NCBI GenBank assembly: GCA_012735145.1
Contig: JAAYIA010000041.1
Span: forward strand, 1 to 47,944
Direction of reading: 5' to 3'
Length of the DNA: 47,944 nt
From: Clostridiales bacterium
GTDB taxonomy: Bacteria; Bacillota; Clostridia; Peptostreptococcales; Anaerovoracaceae
In this document: positions 1-8,011 of the stretch, piece after piece
Position numbering within the stretch: the first letter of the stretch is position 1
Layout: every line of letters begins with the position of its first letter
Translations under genes and position numbers: made by a program
The notes under the pieces: model-generated
What the model was told of the DNA's origin: nothing
Databases searched by the model: none
Seen by the model: only the letters and a program-made list of their open reading frames with translations

Positions 1-42
1 AAAACCCTCATTTCCTTTTAACTACAAGGATTTGAGGGTTTT
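1..42 (-). terminator. Intrinsic terminator downstream of tRNA-Thr
   Basis: Inverted repeat AAAACCCTCA (1-10) and TGAGGGTTTT (33-42). Read on the minus strand, the hairpin follows the tRNA 3' end by a few bases and ends in a T run. It probably ends the tRNA-Thr transcript and could act in both directions. Confidence 0.75.
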
Positions 43-48
43 GTTATT

Positions 49-123
49 TGGAGCTGATGAGGGGAGTCGAACCCCTAACCTCCTCGTTACGAATGAGGTG
101 CTCTGCCATTAAGCTACATCAGC
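49..123 (-). tRNA. tRNA-Thr (anticodon CGT)
   Basis: The minus strand folds as a complete cloverleaf. It has a 7-bp acceptor stem GCTGATG/CATCAGC, a D arm GCTT/GAGC and a T arm AGGGG/CCCCT around TTCGACT. The anticodon loop TTCGTAA carries CGT, which reads the threonine codon ACG. The discriminator is T and CCA is encoded (49-51). The anticodon stem has one A-C mismatch at its loop-proximal pair. The gene has its own promoter and terminator. Confidence 0.95.
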
Positions 124-136
124 ATATCGCTCGATT

Positions 137-165
137 ATTATAACCGAGCTATCTTTAATTTGCAA
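137..165 (-). promoter_or_regulatory. Promoter of tRNA-Thr
   Basis: Minus-strand -35 TTGCAA (160-165) and -10 TATAAT (137-142) are separated by exactly 17 bp, with the -10 about 14 bp before the mature tRNA. An inverted repeat GCTCG/CGAGC (129-133, 145-149) flanks the -10. It may be an operator or a remnant terminator of the gene upstream. Confidence 0.7.
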
Positions 166-170
166 TTATT

Positions 171-1682
171 CTATTTAGAATATAAGTTGTTATTCGAAAA
201 CTCAGGATTCGATGTTATATCGATACCGAGGGCTTTAAGGACTTGTTCATCTTTATCCGAAAGTATTGCTGTGCAATGAGCCACACAACCTGCAAGATTA
301 TGCAATTCCCTAAGGGCAAGCTCAGCAAATGGGTTTGTCATCTTGGTAAGTGTTAAAGCCATGATAATCTCCTCTAAGTTGAGGCTCGATTTATCATGAA
401 AAATATTGACTTTTGTATTTGCCATGCTCTCAAATATCGTAGGTGAAACAATGAGCATATCTTCCTGTATCCCTGCGAGTTTTTTAATTGCATTGAGAAC
501 CATAGCTGCGGTTGCAACCATTCTCTTCGAGGATCTTCCGGTCACTATGCTCCCATCCGGTAGTTGAATAGCAGAAACGACAACGTTTTCATACCTCTCC
601 GGATTCTGTGCCCTTTTCTCTTCGGCATATGCTTCTGCCTCAGCTACCGCAGGCCTATCGTATTTTGTCGCACCAATCTCTTCCATCAACAGTTTGCATC
701 GTTCTAGAGTCGGTTCATCGACAAGTCCTTTTCTGTATGAACACTCAGCTATCAGGTATCTCCTTATTACTTCCTGTATTGCTGCCTTTCTACAAACCTC
801 GTCATCGATAATACCAAAGCCTGCTCTGTTCACTCCCATATCGGTGGGGGACCTATATCCATCATCCGAATCTGTAATCGCACTCAATATTCTTTTTATT
901 AAAGGAAAAGCATCTATGTCACGATTGTAGTTTACGGCAGTTTCTCCATATTGCTCCAAGTGGAAAGGATCAATCATATTTATATCTCTAAGATCTGCTG
1001 TAGCGGCTTCATAAGCTATATTCACAGGATGTTTTAAAGGTAAATTCCATATAGGAAATGTCTCAAATTTTGCATATCTTGCTTGCCTGCCTGTTCTATA
1101 CTCGTGATATATCTGCGATAATGAAGTAGCAAGCTTTCCGGAGCCACCGCCCGGCCCTGTAACAACAACAAGAGGCTTTGAAACTTCAATATAGGGGTTT
1201 GCCCCATATCCTTCATCTGAAACGATGGTATCAACATCTGTAGGATAGCCCTTTGTAAAAGAATGTTTATATGTTTTGATTCCTCTTCGTTCGAGCTTGT
1301 TTATAAATTGGTTTACGACGGGCGAATCCTCATATCGCGTCAGAACGACAGAATTGACTTCAAGTTCATAGCTTCTGAAAACATCAATAAGCCTCATTAC
1401 CTCTATGTCATATGTAATACCGAAGTCCTGCCTTGTCTTGCTCTTGATGATATCCCCCGCATATATGCAGATGATTATCTCTATCTCAGCTTTCATCTTG
1501 TTTAGAAGTTTAACCTTGGCATTTTCATCAAAGCCTGGAAGAACTCTCATCGCATGCTTGTCCCCAACAAGTTTACCGCCAAATTCAAGATACAGTCTCC
1601 CTTCGCCACCTTCTATTCTTTCGAGAATATATTTTGTCTGTTCCTCCATATATTTCTCTGCACTGAAACCTCTCCTGTCCAT
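171..1682 (-). CDS. DUF1846 (UPF0371) family protein
   Basis: A 503-residue cytosolic protein of the UPF0371/DUF1846 family, about the full family length. Its biochemical role is not established, so none is assigned. The start at 1682 (MDRRGFSAEKYMEEQ) follows a strong AAGGAAGGTGG site by 2-6 bases. An in-frame ATG 12 codons upstream has no comparable site. A glycine-rich VTGPGGGSGK segment near residue 175 looks like a phosphate-binding loop, which is inference. It lies 119 bp downstream of the DUF1934 gene on the same strand and is followed by tRNA-Thr. The tRNA promoter starts just past its stop codon. Confidence 0.88.
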   Translation of the reverse strand: MDRRGFSAEKYMEEQTKYILERIEGGEGRLYLEFGGKLVGDKHAMRVLPGFDENAKVKLLNKMKAEIEIIICIYAGDIIKSKTRQDFGITYDIEVMRLIDVFRSYELEVNSVVLTRYEDSPVVNQFINKLERRGIKTYKHSFTKGYPTDVDTIVSDEGYGANPYIEVSKPLVVVTGPGGGSGKLATSLSQIYHEYRTGRQARYAKFETFPIWNLPLKHPVNIAYEAATADLRDINMIDPFHLEQYGETAVNYNRDIDAFPLIKRILSAITDSDDGYRSPTDMGVNRAGFGIIDDEVCRKAAIQEVIRRYLIAECSYRKGLVDEPTLERCKLLMEEIGATKYDRPAVAEAEAYAEEKRAQNPERYENVVVSAIQLPDGSIVTGRSSKRMVATAAMVLNAIKKLAGIQEDMLIVSPTIFESMANTKVNIFHDKSSLNLEEIIMALTLTKMTNPFAELALRELHNLAGCVAHCTAILSDKDEQVLKALGIDITSNPEFSNNNLYSK

Positions 1683-1801
1683 TACCACCTTCCTTGCTTC
1701 TATATTTTCTCTTACCATCTTGTTTTCTTCTTATTTCACTTTTGGTCTTGCTTCATTATCTGTTTATAATATTATTTCGGTATATTATTTGTTTTCTATT
1801 A

Positions 1802-2290
1802 TTATGACAATGAGGGTTTTACTTCTATCTCCAAAATATTGCGCCTGGTGAAAAACTGGTCGAGTTTTATTCTATAATCTACTGAGATTTTTCCATATCC
1901 GTTTTCATCGAGATTTTCATCAAGGCTATTAGTATAAAGTTCGAGCTCTAGAAAAGGAAGCGTAGGTGCTTTATACCTTGTTATATTACGCATGCCCGGT
2001 TTAAGTTCCATATCCATATCCATATTCATGTCGGTATCATCTTTGCCATAACGGCGTATACTAAGCGCCCCTTCGTTAAGCTTAACGAGAGTCCTTGTAT
2101 CTTCAAGACCGGCCTTTTCTGTCTCATCGTATAAGATATACATTGCATTACCCTTTGAATAAAGCGTACCCTCTGTGTGTATCTCGATTGAGTCCTCTTT
2201 TTCCAGTTCTCTAAGGAAAGTTTCTCCGCTCGGTTTTAAATTCTCAACATATTGCGTACTTGTGATTTTTAAATTTACATTCTTCTTCAT
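1802..2290 (-). CDS. DUF1934 (YwiB-like) domain protein
   Basis: A 162-residue protein matching the DUF1934/YwiB family. These are small cytosolic proteins with a predicted lipocalin-like beta-barrel and unknown function. Family-like features are the C-terminal alternating beta pattern ending in VDYRIKLDQ and ILEIEVKPSLS. A Met/Asp-rich stretch (MNMDMDMELKPGM, around residue 88) is unusual but sits in the expected loop region. No strong ribosome binding site precedes the ATG. A plausible promoter lies at 2300-2329. It probably heads a two-gene unit with the DUF1846 gene. Confidence 0.75.
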   Translation of the reverse strand: MKKNVNLKITSTQYVENLKPSGETFLRELEKEDSIEIHTEGTLYSKGNAMYILYDETEKAGLEDTRTLVKLNEGALSIRRYGKDDTDMNMDMDMELKPGMRNITRYKAPTLPFLELELYTNSLDENLDENGYGKISVDYRIKLDQFFTRRNILEIEVKPSLS

Positions 2291-2299
2291 AACTTATTC

Positions 2300-2329
2300 A
2301 TTATATATTGCTTTCATCAACGAATACAA
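2300..2329 (-). promoter_or_regulatory. Candidate promoter of the DUF1934 gene
   Basis: Minus-strand -35 TTGTAT (2324-2329) and -10 TATAAT (2300-2305) with an 18-bp spacer. The -10 lies only about 10 bp before the start at 2290, so the leader would be very short. The -35 sits inside the first copy of the 68-bp repeat. Confidence 0.5.
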
Positions 2330-2379
2330 GACCGTCATATTTTAATTCTATTATATTTCGTGTATTATTATATTAAAAT
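2312..2379 (+). repeat. 68-bp direct repeat, copy A
   Basis: It matches 2398-2465 at 63 of 68 positions by direct comparison (5 substitutions, no gaps), 86 bp apart start to start. Each copy has AATACAAG near one end and CTTGTATT (or a wobble-paired variant) near the other, so each can fold into a long AT-rich hairpin. The repeats fill the intergenic region between the DUF1934 gene (-) and the htrA-like gene (+). Confidence 0.9.
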
Positions 2380-2397
2380 CAAAACAAACACAAACAA

Positions 2398-2465
2398 TTT
2401 CATCAACGAATACAAGACTGTCATATTTTAATTCTATTATACTTCTTGTATTACTATATCAAAAT
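2398..2465 (+). repeat. 68-bp direct repeat, copy B
   Basis: Second copy of the element at 2312-2379. Here the inverted arms AATACAAG (2409-2416) and CTTGTATT (2445-2452) are perfectly complementary. The copy runs into the likely promoter of the htrA-like gene. Confidence 0.9.
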
Positions 2466-2479
2466 GCAAAGCATATACT
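2451..2479 (+). promoter_or_regulatory. Candidate promoter of the htrA-like gene
   Basis: -35 TTACTA (2451-2456), 17-bp spacer, -10 TATACT (2474-2479). The -35 overlaps the right arm of repeat copy B, so factors binding the repeat could control it. The -35 is a weak match. Confidence 0.45.
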
Positions 2480-2516
2480 AAACATAAAATTTTTCTTATA
2501 GGAGGGATGCACTACT

Positions 2517-3797
2517 ATGGATAATAAAGACAAACAATTTGTTACATTTACAGACGACGAGAATGATTCTGTTCAGAATAGCTCAGATATTCCCAAAAGC
2601 AATTTAGAAGAAAAGCCTGCTGATACTCCTGCCATTAAGAAAGAGCGATCACATACAATTCTAAGCAAAAATAAAAGCTCTGAAAAAGAAAAAAAATCCG
2701 AATATGTAACTAAGAAAGCTCTTGTGCTATACATGGTCTTATCTATCGTTATCAGCACCATTCTGGGTGCTGGTGTTGGTATGACCCTTACTTCACATTT
2801 AAATAGTAATGGGAGCGATAGTCGTCAAAACCTATCAAACTTATCTTTAAGCGATTCAACCGGCAGTCGTCTCACTGTATCCGAAATAATTAACAAAAAT
2901 GAAGATTCCGTGGTTGAAATCATAGTCTCAGGAACAACCGAGGGAGTCTTTGGACAGGTGGAGCTGTCTGAGGGAGCCGGTTCTGGTGTAATTATCAATG
3001 CAGATGGCTATATTGTCACAAATTATCATGTTATCGAAGGCTCTAATAAAGTTCAAGTGACTCTTCATAACGGAGATTCCTATTCAGCTAAGATAGTAGG
3101 TGGCGACAGCGATAACGATATTGCAGTCATCAAAATCAATGCCAAGGACCTTACACCCGTAACTCTTGGGGATAGCAGCAAATGCGAGGTTGGTGATCTT
3201 GCTGTTGCTATCGGAAATCCTCTTGGTCAGCTCGGGGGTACAGCAACATCCGGAATCATCAGTGCCCTTGACCGAAGGCTCAACATAGATGGCAGAACTA
3301 TGTCATTGCTACAAACAGATGCCGCTATTAACCCGGGTAACTCCGGTGGAGGTCTATTCAACGGAGCAGGTGAACTTATTGGAATAGTTGACGCCAAAAG
3401 TTCAGGGGCAGATATCGAAGGTCTGGCTTTTGCAATTCCTATCAATAACGTAGATGATATTATCAACGACCTCGTTACAACAGGCAAAGTCAGAGCTAAG
3501 CCTTCAATAGGAATAATGATTCAAGATGTATCAGCAGAAAATGCCGAATACTATGACCTTGATGAAGCAGGTGTTTATATCGCAGAGATAACAGGTGATA
3601 ATGCAAAAAAAGCCGGGTTCAAGAAAGGGGATCGTATCATTTCTATAAACAACAAAAAAATAGAAAACAGCAGCGATCTTATATCCAGAGTTCGTTCATA
3701 CAAAATCGGTGATACAGTAACTGTTATCATAAAGAGAGAGGGCCAAGAAATTTCCATAAAAACTGTATTGGAAGAAAATAATTCCGCAACAGAATAG
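2517..3797 (+). CDS. HtrA/DegP-like membrane-anchored serine protease with PDZ domain
   Basis: A 426-residue S1C-family protease for quality control of extracytoplasmic proteins. The order is a charged cytoplasmic tail (1-66), one membrane segment (about 68-92), a trypsin-like domain (about 120-320) and one PDZ domain (about 330-415). The catalytic triad is visible: His171 in TNYHVIEG, Asp201 in DNDIAVIK and Ser276 in NPGNSGGGL. It has no cleavable signal, as expected for Gram-positive HtrA. AGGAGGG precedes the ATG by about 10 bases. It stands alone on the plus strand between a repeat-bearing promoter region and a bidirectional terminator. Stress regulation would fit but is not shown by the sequence. 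Confidence 0.93.
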   Translation: MDNKDKQFVTFTDDENDSVQNSSDIPKSNLEEKPADTPAIKKERSHTILSKNKSSEKEKKSEYVTKKALVLYMVLSIVISTILGAGVGMTLTSHLNSNGSDSRQNLSNLSLSDSTGSRLTVSEIINKNEDSVVEIIVSGTTEGVFGQVELSEGAGSGVIINADGYIVTNYHVIEGSNKVQVTLHNGDSYSAKIVGGDSDNDIAVIKINAKDLTPVTLGDSSKCEVGDLAVAIGNPLGQLGGTATSGIISALDRRLNIDGRTMSLLQTDAAINPGNSGGGLFNGAGELIGIVDAKSSGADIEGLAFAIPINNVDDIINDLVTTGKVRAKPSIGIMIQDVSAENAEYYDLDEAGVYIAEITGDNAKKAGFKKGDRIISINNKKIENSSDLISRVRSYKIGDTVTVIIKREGQEISIKTVLEENNSATE

Positions 3798-3827
3798 ATA
3801 TATAATAAACCACATTATAAATATTTT

Positions 3828-3860
3828 AAAACCCGTCCTCACTAGAGAACGGGTTTTATT
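3828..3860. terminator. Bidirectional terminator between htrA-like and gntR genes
   Basis: Perfect 9-bp stem AAAACCCGT (3828-3836) / ACGGGTTTT (3849-3857), with an inner CTC/GAG extension and a T-rich tail on the plus side. It sits between two convergent genes and ends directly beside the stop codon of the gntR gene, so it probably serves both. Confidence 0.85.
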
Positions 3861-3866
3861 TTTTTA

Positions 3867-4559
3867 TTATTCCGCTTGTTCGGATTGAGCGGGTTCCTCC
3901 ATTTTTTTGCCCAATTCATATACAAACTTCTTAAGTTCATTTACATGAGCCTCAGATTCCTCTCGAGCGATTTCTTCATCACCGCTAATTATGGCTGTTA
4001 CAATCCTATTATGCTGATCTGTTGTTGATTCATAGAGGGAAGAATCATCATAATACAAGTAACGAAATCTCAATGATAGCTCTTGTACATAACGAACAAG
4101 CTGGCTTAGTGTTTCATTCTTGCAACAGGCTACAATAAAGTTGTGGAATTTTTCGTCAAGCTCGATAATTTCTTCTTTATTATCACCTTTCATCGCTTCT
4201 TCGCAATCTATTGCAATGCTGCGAAGATTTTCTTTCTCTGCATCATTTATTCTTTGTGTTGCCAACTGAGCGACGAAGCCTTCGAGATCTTCTCTGACTT
4301 CAAATACGTCTATCATGTCTTTAATAGAAATATTTGCAACATATGCTCCACGCCTTGGTTCAACTTTTACAAGTCCATCCTCGGCCAATCTCTTAATTGC
4401 CTCTCTTATTGGAGTTCTGCTCACATTCATCGTCTCAGATAGATTGATTTCCATCAATCTCGTCTGCGCAAGAATCTCTCCCGTTAAAATTTTATGCTTG
4501 AGTTCAAGATATACGAGTTCTTTCAATGGCTTCTGTACTTTAAGCTGAAAATCTATCAT
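3867..4559 (-). CDS. GntR family regulator, FadR/FCD subfamily
   Basis: A DNA-binding regulator of 230 residues. An N-terminal winged helix-turn-helix (SETMNVSRTPIREAIKRLAEDG) is followed by PRRGAYVANIS. A C-terminal all-helical FCD ligand-binding domain carries the spaced Asp/His residues typical of metal-binding members (DEKFHNF, DQHNRIV). The start at 4559 is chosen because AAAGGAG sits 8 bases before it. The longer reading would run back into ispE. It follows ispE by 14 bp and is probably co-transcribed. The effector cannot be told from sequence. FCD regulators usually respond to small organic acids. Confidence 0.88.
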   Translation of the reverse strand: MIDFQLKVQKPLKELVYLELKHKILTGEILAQTRLMEINLSETMNVSRTPIREAIKRLAEDGLVKVEPRRGAYVANISIKDMIDVFEVREDLEGFVAQLATQRINDAEKENLRSIAIDCEEAMKGDNKEEIIELDEKFHNFIVACCKNETLSQLVRYVQELSLRFRYLYYDDSSLYESTTDQHNRIVTAIISGDEEIAREESEAHVNELKKFVYELGKKMEEPAQSEQAE

Positions 4560-4573
4560 ATCAATTGCTCCTT

Positions 4574-5530
4574 TTATCTTTGGCTGCCGGTTTCGGTCAA
4601 CCATACCCGCAGGTTGTCCCTGCCGTAGCCGTATTCTTTAATTGTTATAAAATTCTCTTCAGCAATGGCTTTATCAGAATAATAAGCCACCATCGTGGGT
4701 CCACTCCCGCTCATCAAAACGCTATCCGCACAAAGATTATTCTGCATATATTTTTTGAGTTCTGCAGCTTCCGGATATGCACCCAGAGTATATTCTTCGA
4801 AATCGTTCTCGAACAACTCTATATTTTGCGTTCCTATAGCAGAGCCGTCAATAGCTTCATAGGCCTCTCTTGTCGATATCGATATACCCGGATTCGCAAG
4901 TATTATATATTTATGAATAGGTTCTTTAGGTTCTACAATATCCCCTATACCACGGATAAGGGCTGCGGAACTCGACTCCTCTATGCCACAGAGCTTTTTC
5001 AATTTTGATAAGTTCCTGTGCGCATTCATCATCAGTGAAAACGGAACATCTGCTCCTACCGAAATCCCGATATTCATAAGATCTCTTAAACTCAACGGAT
5101 AACCTAATATTGCGTTCAATCCAAGCATGCTTACCGCAGCATTACCGCTCCCGCCTGCGATACCAGCTGCAACCGGTAGTCTCTTGTCAATGCCTATCTT
5201 TAAAGCCTTTAAATCCTTAAATTTGGCCGCCGGCAGAGCTTCTAAGACAGCTCTCACACCTTTGAGTGCAAGGTTGTCCATACCTGCAGGTATTTCTTTT
5301 GCTTCTGAATATAAATATACAACAACTCCAAAAATATCGCAATGCGCCACCGTGCACTTTGTACTATCAGGTAAGCATTTTTCAATATTTACCACATCGT
5401 AAAGTCCGATATCCTGCATCAAAGAGGTAATGTTATGGTATCCATCAGGTCTTTTTTCATGCACAGTAAGCGATAAATTGATCTTGGCATGGGCAAATAA
5501 TTCAATTCTGTGAATCATATCATTCATCAT
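4574..5530 (-). CDS. ispE: 4-diphosphocytidyl-2-C-methyl-D-erythritol kinase
   Basis: A GHMP-family kinase of the MEP isoprenoid pathway. It phosphorylates CDP-methylerythritol with ATP. Visible motifs are AHAKINLSL with the catalytic Lys near residue 16, the ATP loop LPVAAGIAGGSGNAA (about 118-132), GADVPF with the catalytic Asp near 161, and C-terminal MSGSGPT. The ATP loop has GGSGNA where GGGSSDA/NA is usual, a mild departure. The ATG at 5530 follows AAAGG closely. A GTG two codons earlier and ATGs at 5527 and 5518 are alternatives. About 318 residues, slightly longer than typical. The GntR gene follows directly. Confidence 0.93.
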   Translation of the reverse strand: MMNDMIHRIELFAHAKINLSLTVHEKRPDGYHNITSLMQDIGLYDVVNIEKCLPDSTKCTVAHCDIFGVVVYLYSEAKEIPAGMDNLALKGVRAVLEALPAAKFKDLKALKIGIDKRLPVAAGIAGGSGNAAVSMLGLNAILGYPLSLRDLMNIGISVGADVPFSLMMNAHRNLSKLKKLCGIEESSSAALIRGIGDIVEPKEPIHKYIILANPGISISTREAYEAIDGSAIGTQNIELFENDFEEYTLGAYPEAAELKKYMQNNLCADSVLMSGSGPTMVAYYSDKAIAEENFITIKEYGYGRDNLRVWLTETGSQR

Positions 5531-5560
5531 TCGCACCTTTTCGAAAAAAATTTAATAACG

Positions 5561-5588
5561 AAAAACGCGGGAAGCCTCAGCTTCCCGC
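5561..5588 (-). terminator. Intrinsic terminator after the Ig-like membrane protein gene
   Basis: Perfect 9-bp GC-rich stem GCGGGAAGC/GCTTCCCGC (5567-5575, 5580-5588) with a 4-base loop. On the minus strand it is followed by GTTTTT. It separates the tadA unit from ispE, so ispE needs read-through or a promoter close to its start. Confidence 0.85.
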
Positions 5589-5594
5589 TTATGT

Positions 5595-6443
5595 CTATTT
5601 CTTGTTCGATTTGCTCTTGACTTTCTTATGTTTGGAATTCTTTTCAACTCTTCTCATAGATTTTAACGCTTCTATTGATCTGTCTTCTTTGCTTATTGGT
5701 GCAGGTGCAGAAACATGGTAAACATTTTTGAGGTACTCTGCACAGATATCTACCTTCTTCTCTGTAATCGGCTCCTCTTCCTTAGCTTTTTTTGCTTTTT
5801 TCTTGGCAAGCTTGGCTTCCTTTTTCTCCTGCTCAGCTATAATTTCTTCAACGGAACGGCCCGTTCTCTTTGCTTCTTTATAGGGATTAAACACCGCTTC
5901 CTTTGGTTCGTTCTCTTCGATTTCATCTTCTTTTTTCTTATTCTGGCGGACAGAAATTACCATAATTCCTCCGAACATTATGACCATCATAACCATATTG
6001 ACGACATTATTTACCTTCTGATTATAAGTTTTGAAAGATATTGTCGTATCCTCTCCAAGAGTCTTTCCGTCATTATCAACAAAAGCTCCATTGATTGTGA
6101 GATTGTACTCTGCGTTATTCTTCGCAGTAAATCCTGTGCCATCTGTATTAGCTATCGCCAGTACCAAACCTTTCTCAGAGTCGCTATATAGGACTTGGAT
6201 AGGAACAAGTACTCCATCATTGTCTGTAAGCTGAATCATGTTAGCATTTGATTTCTTTGCTTCTTTTGAATTAACCGCCTTGCTAAATTTGAGTTTAACA
6301 CCGAGGTTTTCTATCGATGTATTCTTCTGCCCATTTTCCGGGTATGAGGATAAAAGTGCAAAGTCATTTGCCGCAAAGCTCAATGTCGCACTTATCATCA
6401 CTATTGTCGCTGCCAATAAGGCAATCAGAGATTTTCTCTTCAT
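5595..6443 (-). CDS. Membrane-anchored SbsA/Big_5 Ig-like domain protein
   Basis: 282 residues. A signal peptide (1-24, cut after SFA) leads into an extracellular SbsA-type Ig-like domain (about 28-143; motifs YPENGQKNTSI, LKFSKAV, ISFKTYN). One membrane helix (about 146-163) follows. The cytoplasmic tail of about 115 residues is very rich in Lys and Glu (AKLAKKKAKKAKEEE). The gene overlaps tadA by one base (TAATG) with GGAGG ahead of its start, so translation is coupled. The ligand of the Ig domain and the role of the tail are unknown. A surface or envelope sensor/anchor is possible but is inference. Confidence 0.75.
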   Translation of the reverse strand: MKRKSLIALLAATIVMISATLSFAANDFALLSSYPENGQKNTSIENLGVKLKFSKAVNSKEAKKSNANMIQLTDNDGVLVPIQVLYSDSEKGLVLAIANTDGTGFTAKNNAEYNLTINGAFVDNDGKTLGEDTTISFKTYNQKVNNVVNMVMMVIMFGGIMVISVRQNKKKEDEIEENEPKEAVFNPYKEAKRTGRSVEEIIAEQEKKEAKLAKKKAKKAKEEEPITEKKVDICAEYLKNVYHVSAPAPISKEDRSIEALKSMRRVEKNSKHKKVKSKSNKK

Positions 6444-6943
6444 TAGTTAATTTCCTCCGTGTTATTCGTATCTCTTTTCCGACGAAAGAATTCTGTCAGC
6501 TGTCTGCTGCATTCTTCCTCCAAAACGCCGGTAGTCACATCAATTCGGTGATTGAGATTATTATTATTAACAACATTTATAACAGAACCGCAAGCCCCAC
6601 TCTTTGGATCTTTGGCTCCTATAACCAGTCTGCTGATTCTTGCAAGGACCATTGAGCCCGCACACATACAACATGGTTCAAGAGTAACGTAGAGAACTGC
6701 CCCATTTAGCCATTTTGAGCCAAGCTGCATCTCTGCTTTTGCAATCGCAATCATTTCGGCATGTGCCGACGAGCTTTTGCCTGCTTCTACTCTATTGTGT
6801 GCAGCAGCTATAATCTCTCCGTCTTTAACAATGACAGCCCCAACGGGAACTTCATCAGCTTGGGCTGCCTTCTGTGCCTCGCGAAGAGCCTCTATCATAT
6901 ACTTCTCATCATCTGTTCTGTATTCTTTTTTTTCAAAATCCAT
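6443..6943 (-). CDS. tadA: tRNA-specific adenosine deaminase
   Basis: It converts A34 of tRNA-Arg(ACG) to inosine. A cytidine-deaminase fold with zinc ligands His61 (SAHAEM, with Glu63 as proton shuttle), Cys91 and Cys94 (TLEPCCMCAGSMV). The C-terminal region (GACGSVINVVNNNNLNHRI) has the tRNA-binding character of TadA rather than guanine deaminase. 166 residues, full length. The start is not preceded by a clear ribosome binding site, and Met16 is an alternative. The Ig-like membrane protein overlaps its stop. Confidence 0.92.
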   Translation of the reverse strand: MDFEKKEYRTDDEKYMIEALREAQKAAQADEVPVGAVIVKDGEIIAAAHNRVEAGKSSSAHAEMIAIAKAEMQLGSKWLNGAVLYVTLEPCCMCAGSMVLARISRLVIGAKDPKSGACGSVINVVNNNNLNHRIDVTTGVLEEECSRQLTEFFRRKRDTNNTEEIN

Positions 6944-7028
6944 AGCTGTGATATTTTATCATAATAACCATAAGGGTTTCAAGCCTTCTGCCTTCCGGGA
7001 GTAATCTTTTGCAGCCTATTTCTATAAA

Positions 7029-7056
7029 CGAAAACAGGACCTTAGCCCTGTCTTCG
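7029..7056 (-). terminator. Possible terminator after metQ
   Basis: 10-bp stem CGAAAACAGG/CCTGTCTTCG with one mismatch. On the minus strand it is followed by a short TTTATAG rather than a solid T run. It lies about 40 bp past the metQ stop, where the met operon should end. Confidence 0.5.
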
Positions 7057-7094
7057 TATAAATATTCGCTACTATGATCGTAAGTATTTTCTCT

Positions 7095-7913
7095 TTAGAA
7101 GAATGCCTTTACTGAACCTTTATATTTATCCTCGATAAACTTCTTAACTTCGTCTGTTTGGAGTGCACCTACAAGAGCTTTGGTCTTATCTGTTTCTTCA
7201 TTACCTGCTGCAACAGCTATAATATTTACATATGTCTGTGCTGCCTCTGAATCTGTTCCCTCATAAGCTATTGAATCTTCAGCTGTAAGGTCTGCGGAAA
7301 GCGCATAATTACCGTTAATTACTGCAAGACTGAGGTCAGGAAGAGCTGCCGGAATTGTCGCTGCTTCAAGCTCAACAATTTCTATCCCTTTAGGATTCTC
7401 AACAATATCCTCCTTTGTAGCTGTAAGTCCTGCTCCTTCTTTCAGTTTGATAACTCCGTTAGCTGCGAGTAACTGAAGAGCTCTTGCTTCGTTTGTTACA
7501 TCATTAGGAACGCCAACCTTATCTCCTTCTGTCAATTCATCGAAGGTGGCCTTCTGTCCCTTGTATACTCCGAGAGGTTCAAAGTGAATTTTTGCAACCG
7601 ACTTGATATCTGTTTCGTTCTCTTCGTTATATTGCTCAAGATATGGCTCGTGCTGGAAGAAGTTTGCATCGCAGTCTCCGCTTGTCACAGCTTCGTTTGG
7701 CTGTACATAGTCTTCAAATTCGATTACTTCTAATGTCCAACCCTCATCTGCAAGCGTGTCTTTAACTGATTCAAGAATTTCTGCGTGAGGTGTCGGCGAT
7801 GCAGCTACCTTGATTGTCTTATCCTCTGATGATGAGCCTCCACATGCTGTTAACAAAGCGAATGTCAGTGCGAGTATCGCTGCAAGTAGTCCTGTTTTCT
7901 TAATGTTCTTCAT
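7095..7913 (-). CDS. metQ: Methionine ABC transporter substrate-binding lipoprotein (NlpA/MetQ)
   Basis: The extracellular binding component of the MetNIQ importer for L- and D-methionine. A lipoprotein signal peptide with lipobox LLTAC puts the lipidated cysteine at residue 24, followed by a flexible GGSSSEDK linker. Family motifs are KVAASPTPHAEIL, VQPNEAV, DANFFQHEPYL and the C-terminal VKKFIEDKYKGSVKAFF. 272 residues, normal length. GGAGAA precedes the ATG. It is the third gene of metN-metI-metQ, separated from metI by 98 bp. Confidence 0.93.
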   Translation of the reverse strand: MKNIKKTGLLAAILALTFALLTACGGSSSEDKTIKVAASPTPHAEILESVKDTLADEGWTLEVIEFEDYVQPNEAVTSGDCDANFFQHEPYLEQYNEENETDIKSVAKIHFEPLGVYKGQKATFDELTEGDKVGVPNDVTNEARALQLLAANGVIKLKEGAGLTATKEDIVENPKGIEIVELEAATIPAALPDLSLAVINGNYALSADLTAEDSIAYEGTDSEAAQTYVNIIAVAAGNEETDKTKALVGALQTDEVKKFIEDKYKGSVKAFF

Positions 7914-8011
7914 TGTTTTTTCTCCGTTTTTTACAAATTGTTTTTTGATGATGAGTTCATCGCTTTCTTTAGTGATAGCTTGTATTTTTAATACCCTTTA
8001 AGGTTCTTAAA

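Noticed and set aside
1405-1851. 148-codon plus-strand ORF opposite the DUF1846 gene
   Set aside because: It is antisense to a well-supported coding sequence, has no ribosome binding site and encodes a low-complexity hydrophobic product. It is a shadow frame.
4560-4604. Longer N-terminus for the GntR/FCD regulator starting at 4604
   Set aside because: It would overlap ispE and lacks a ribosome binding site, while the ATG at 4559 has AAAGGAG at ideal spacing.
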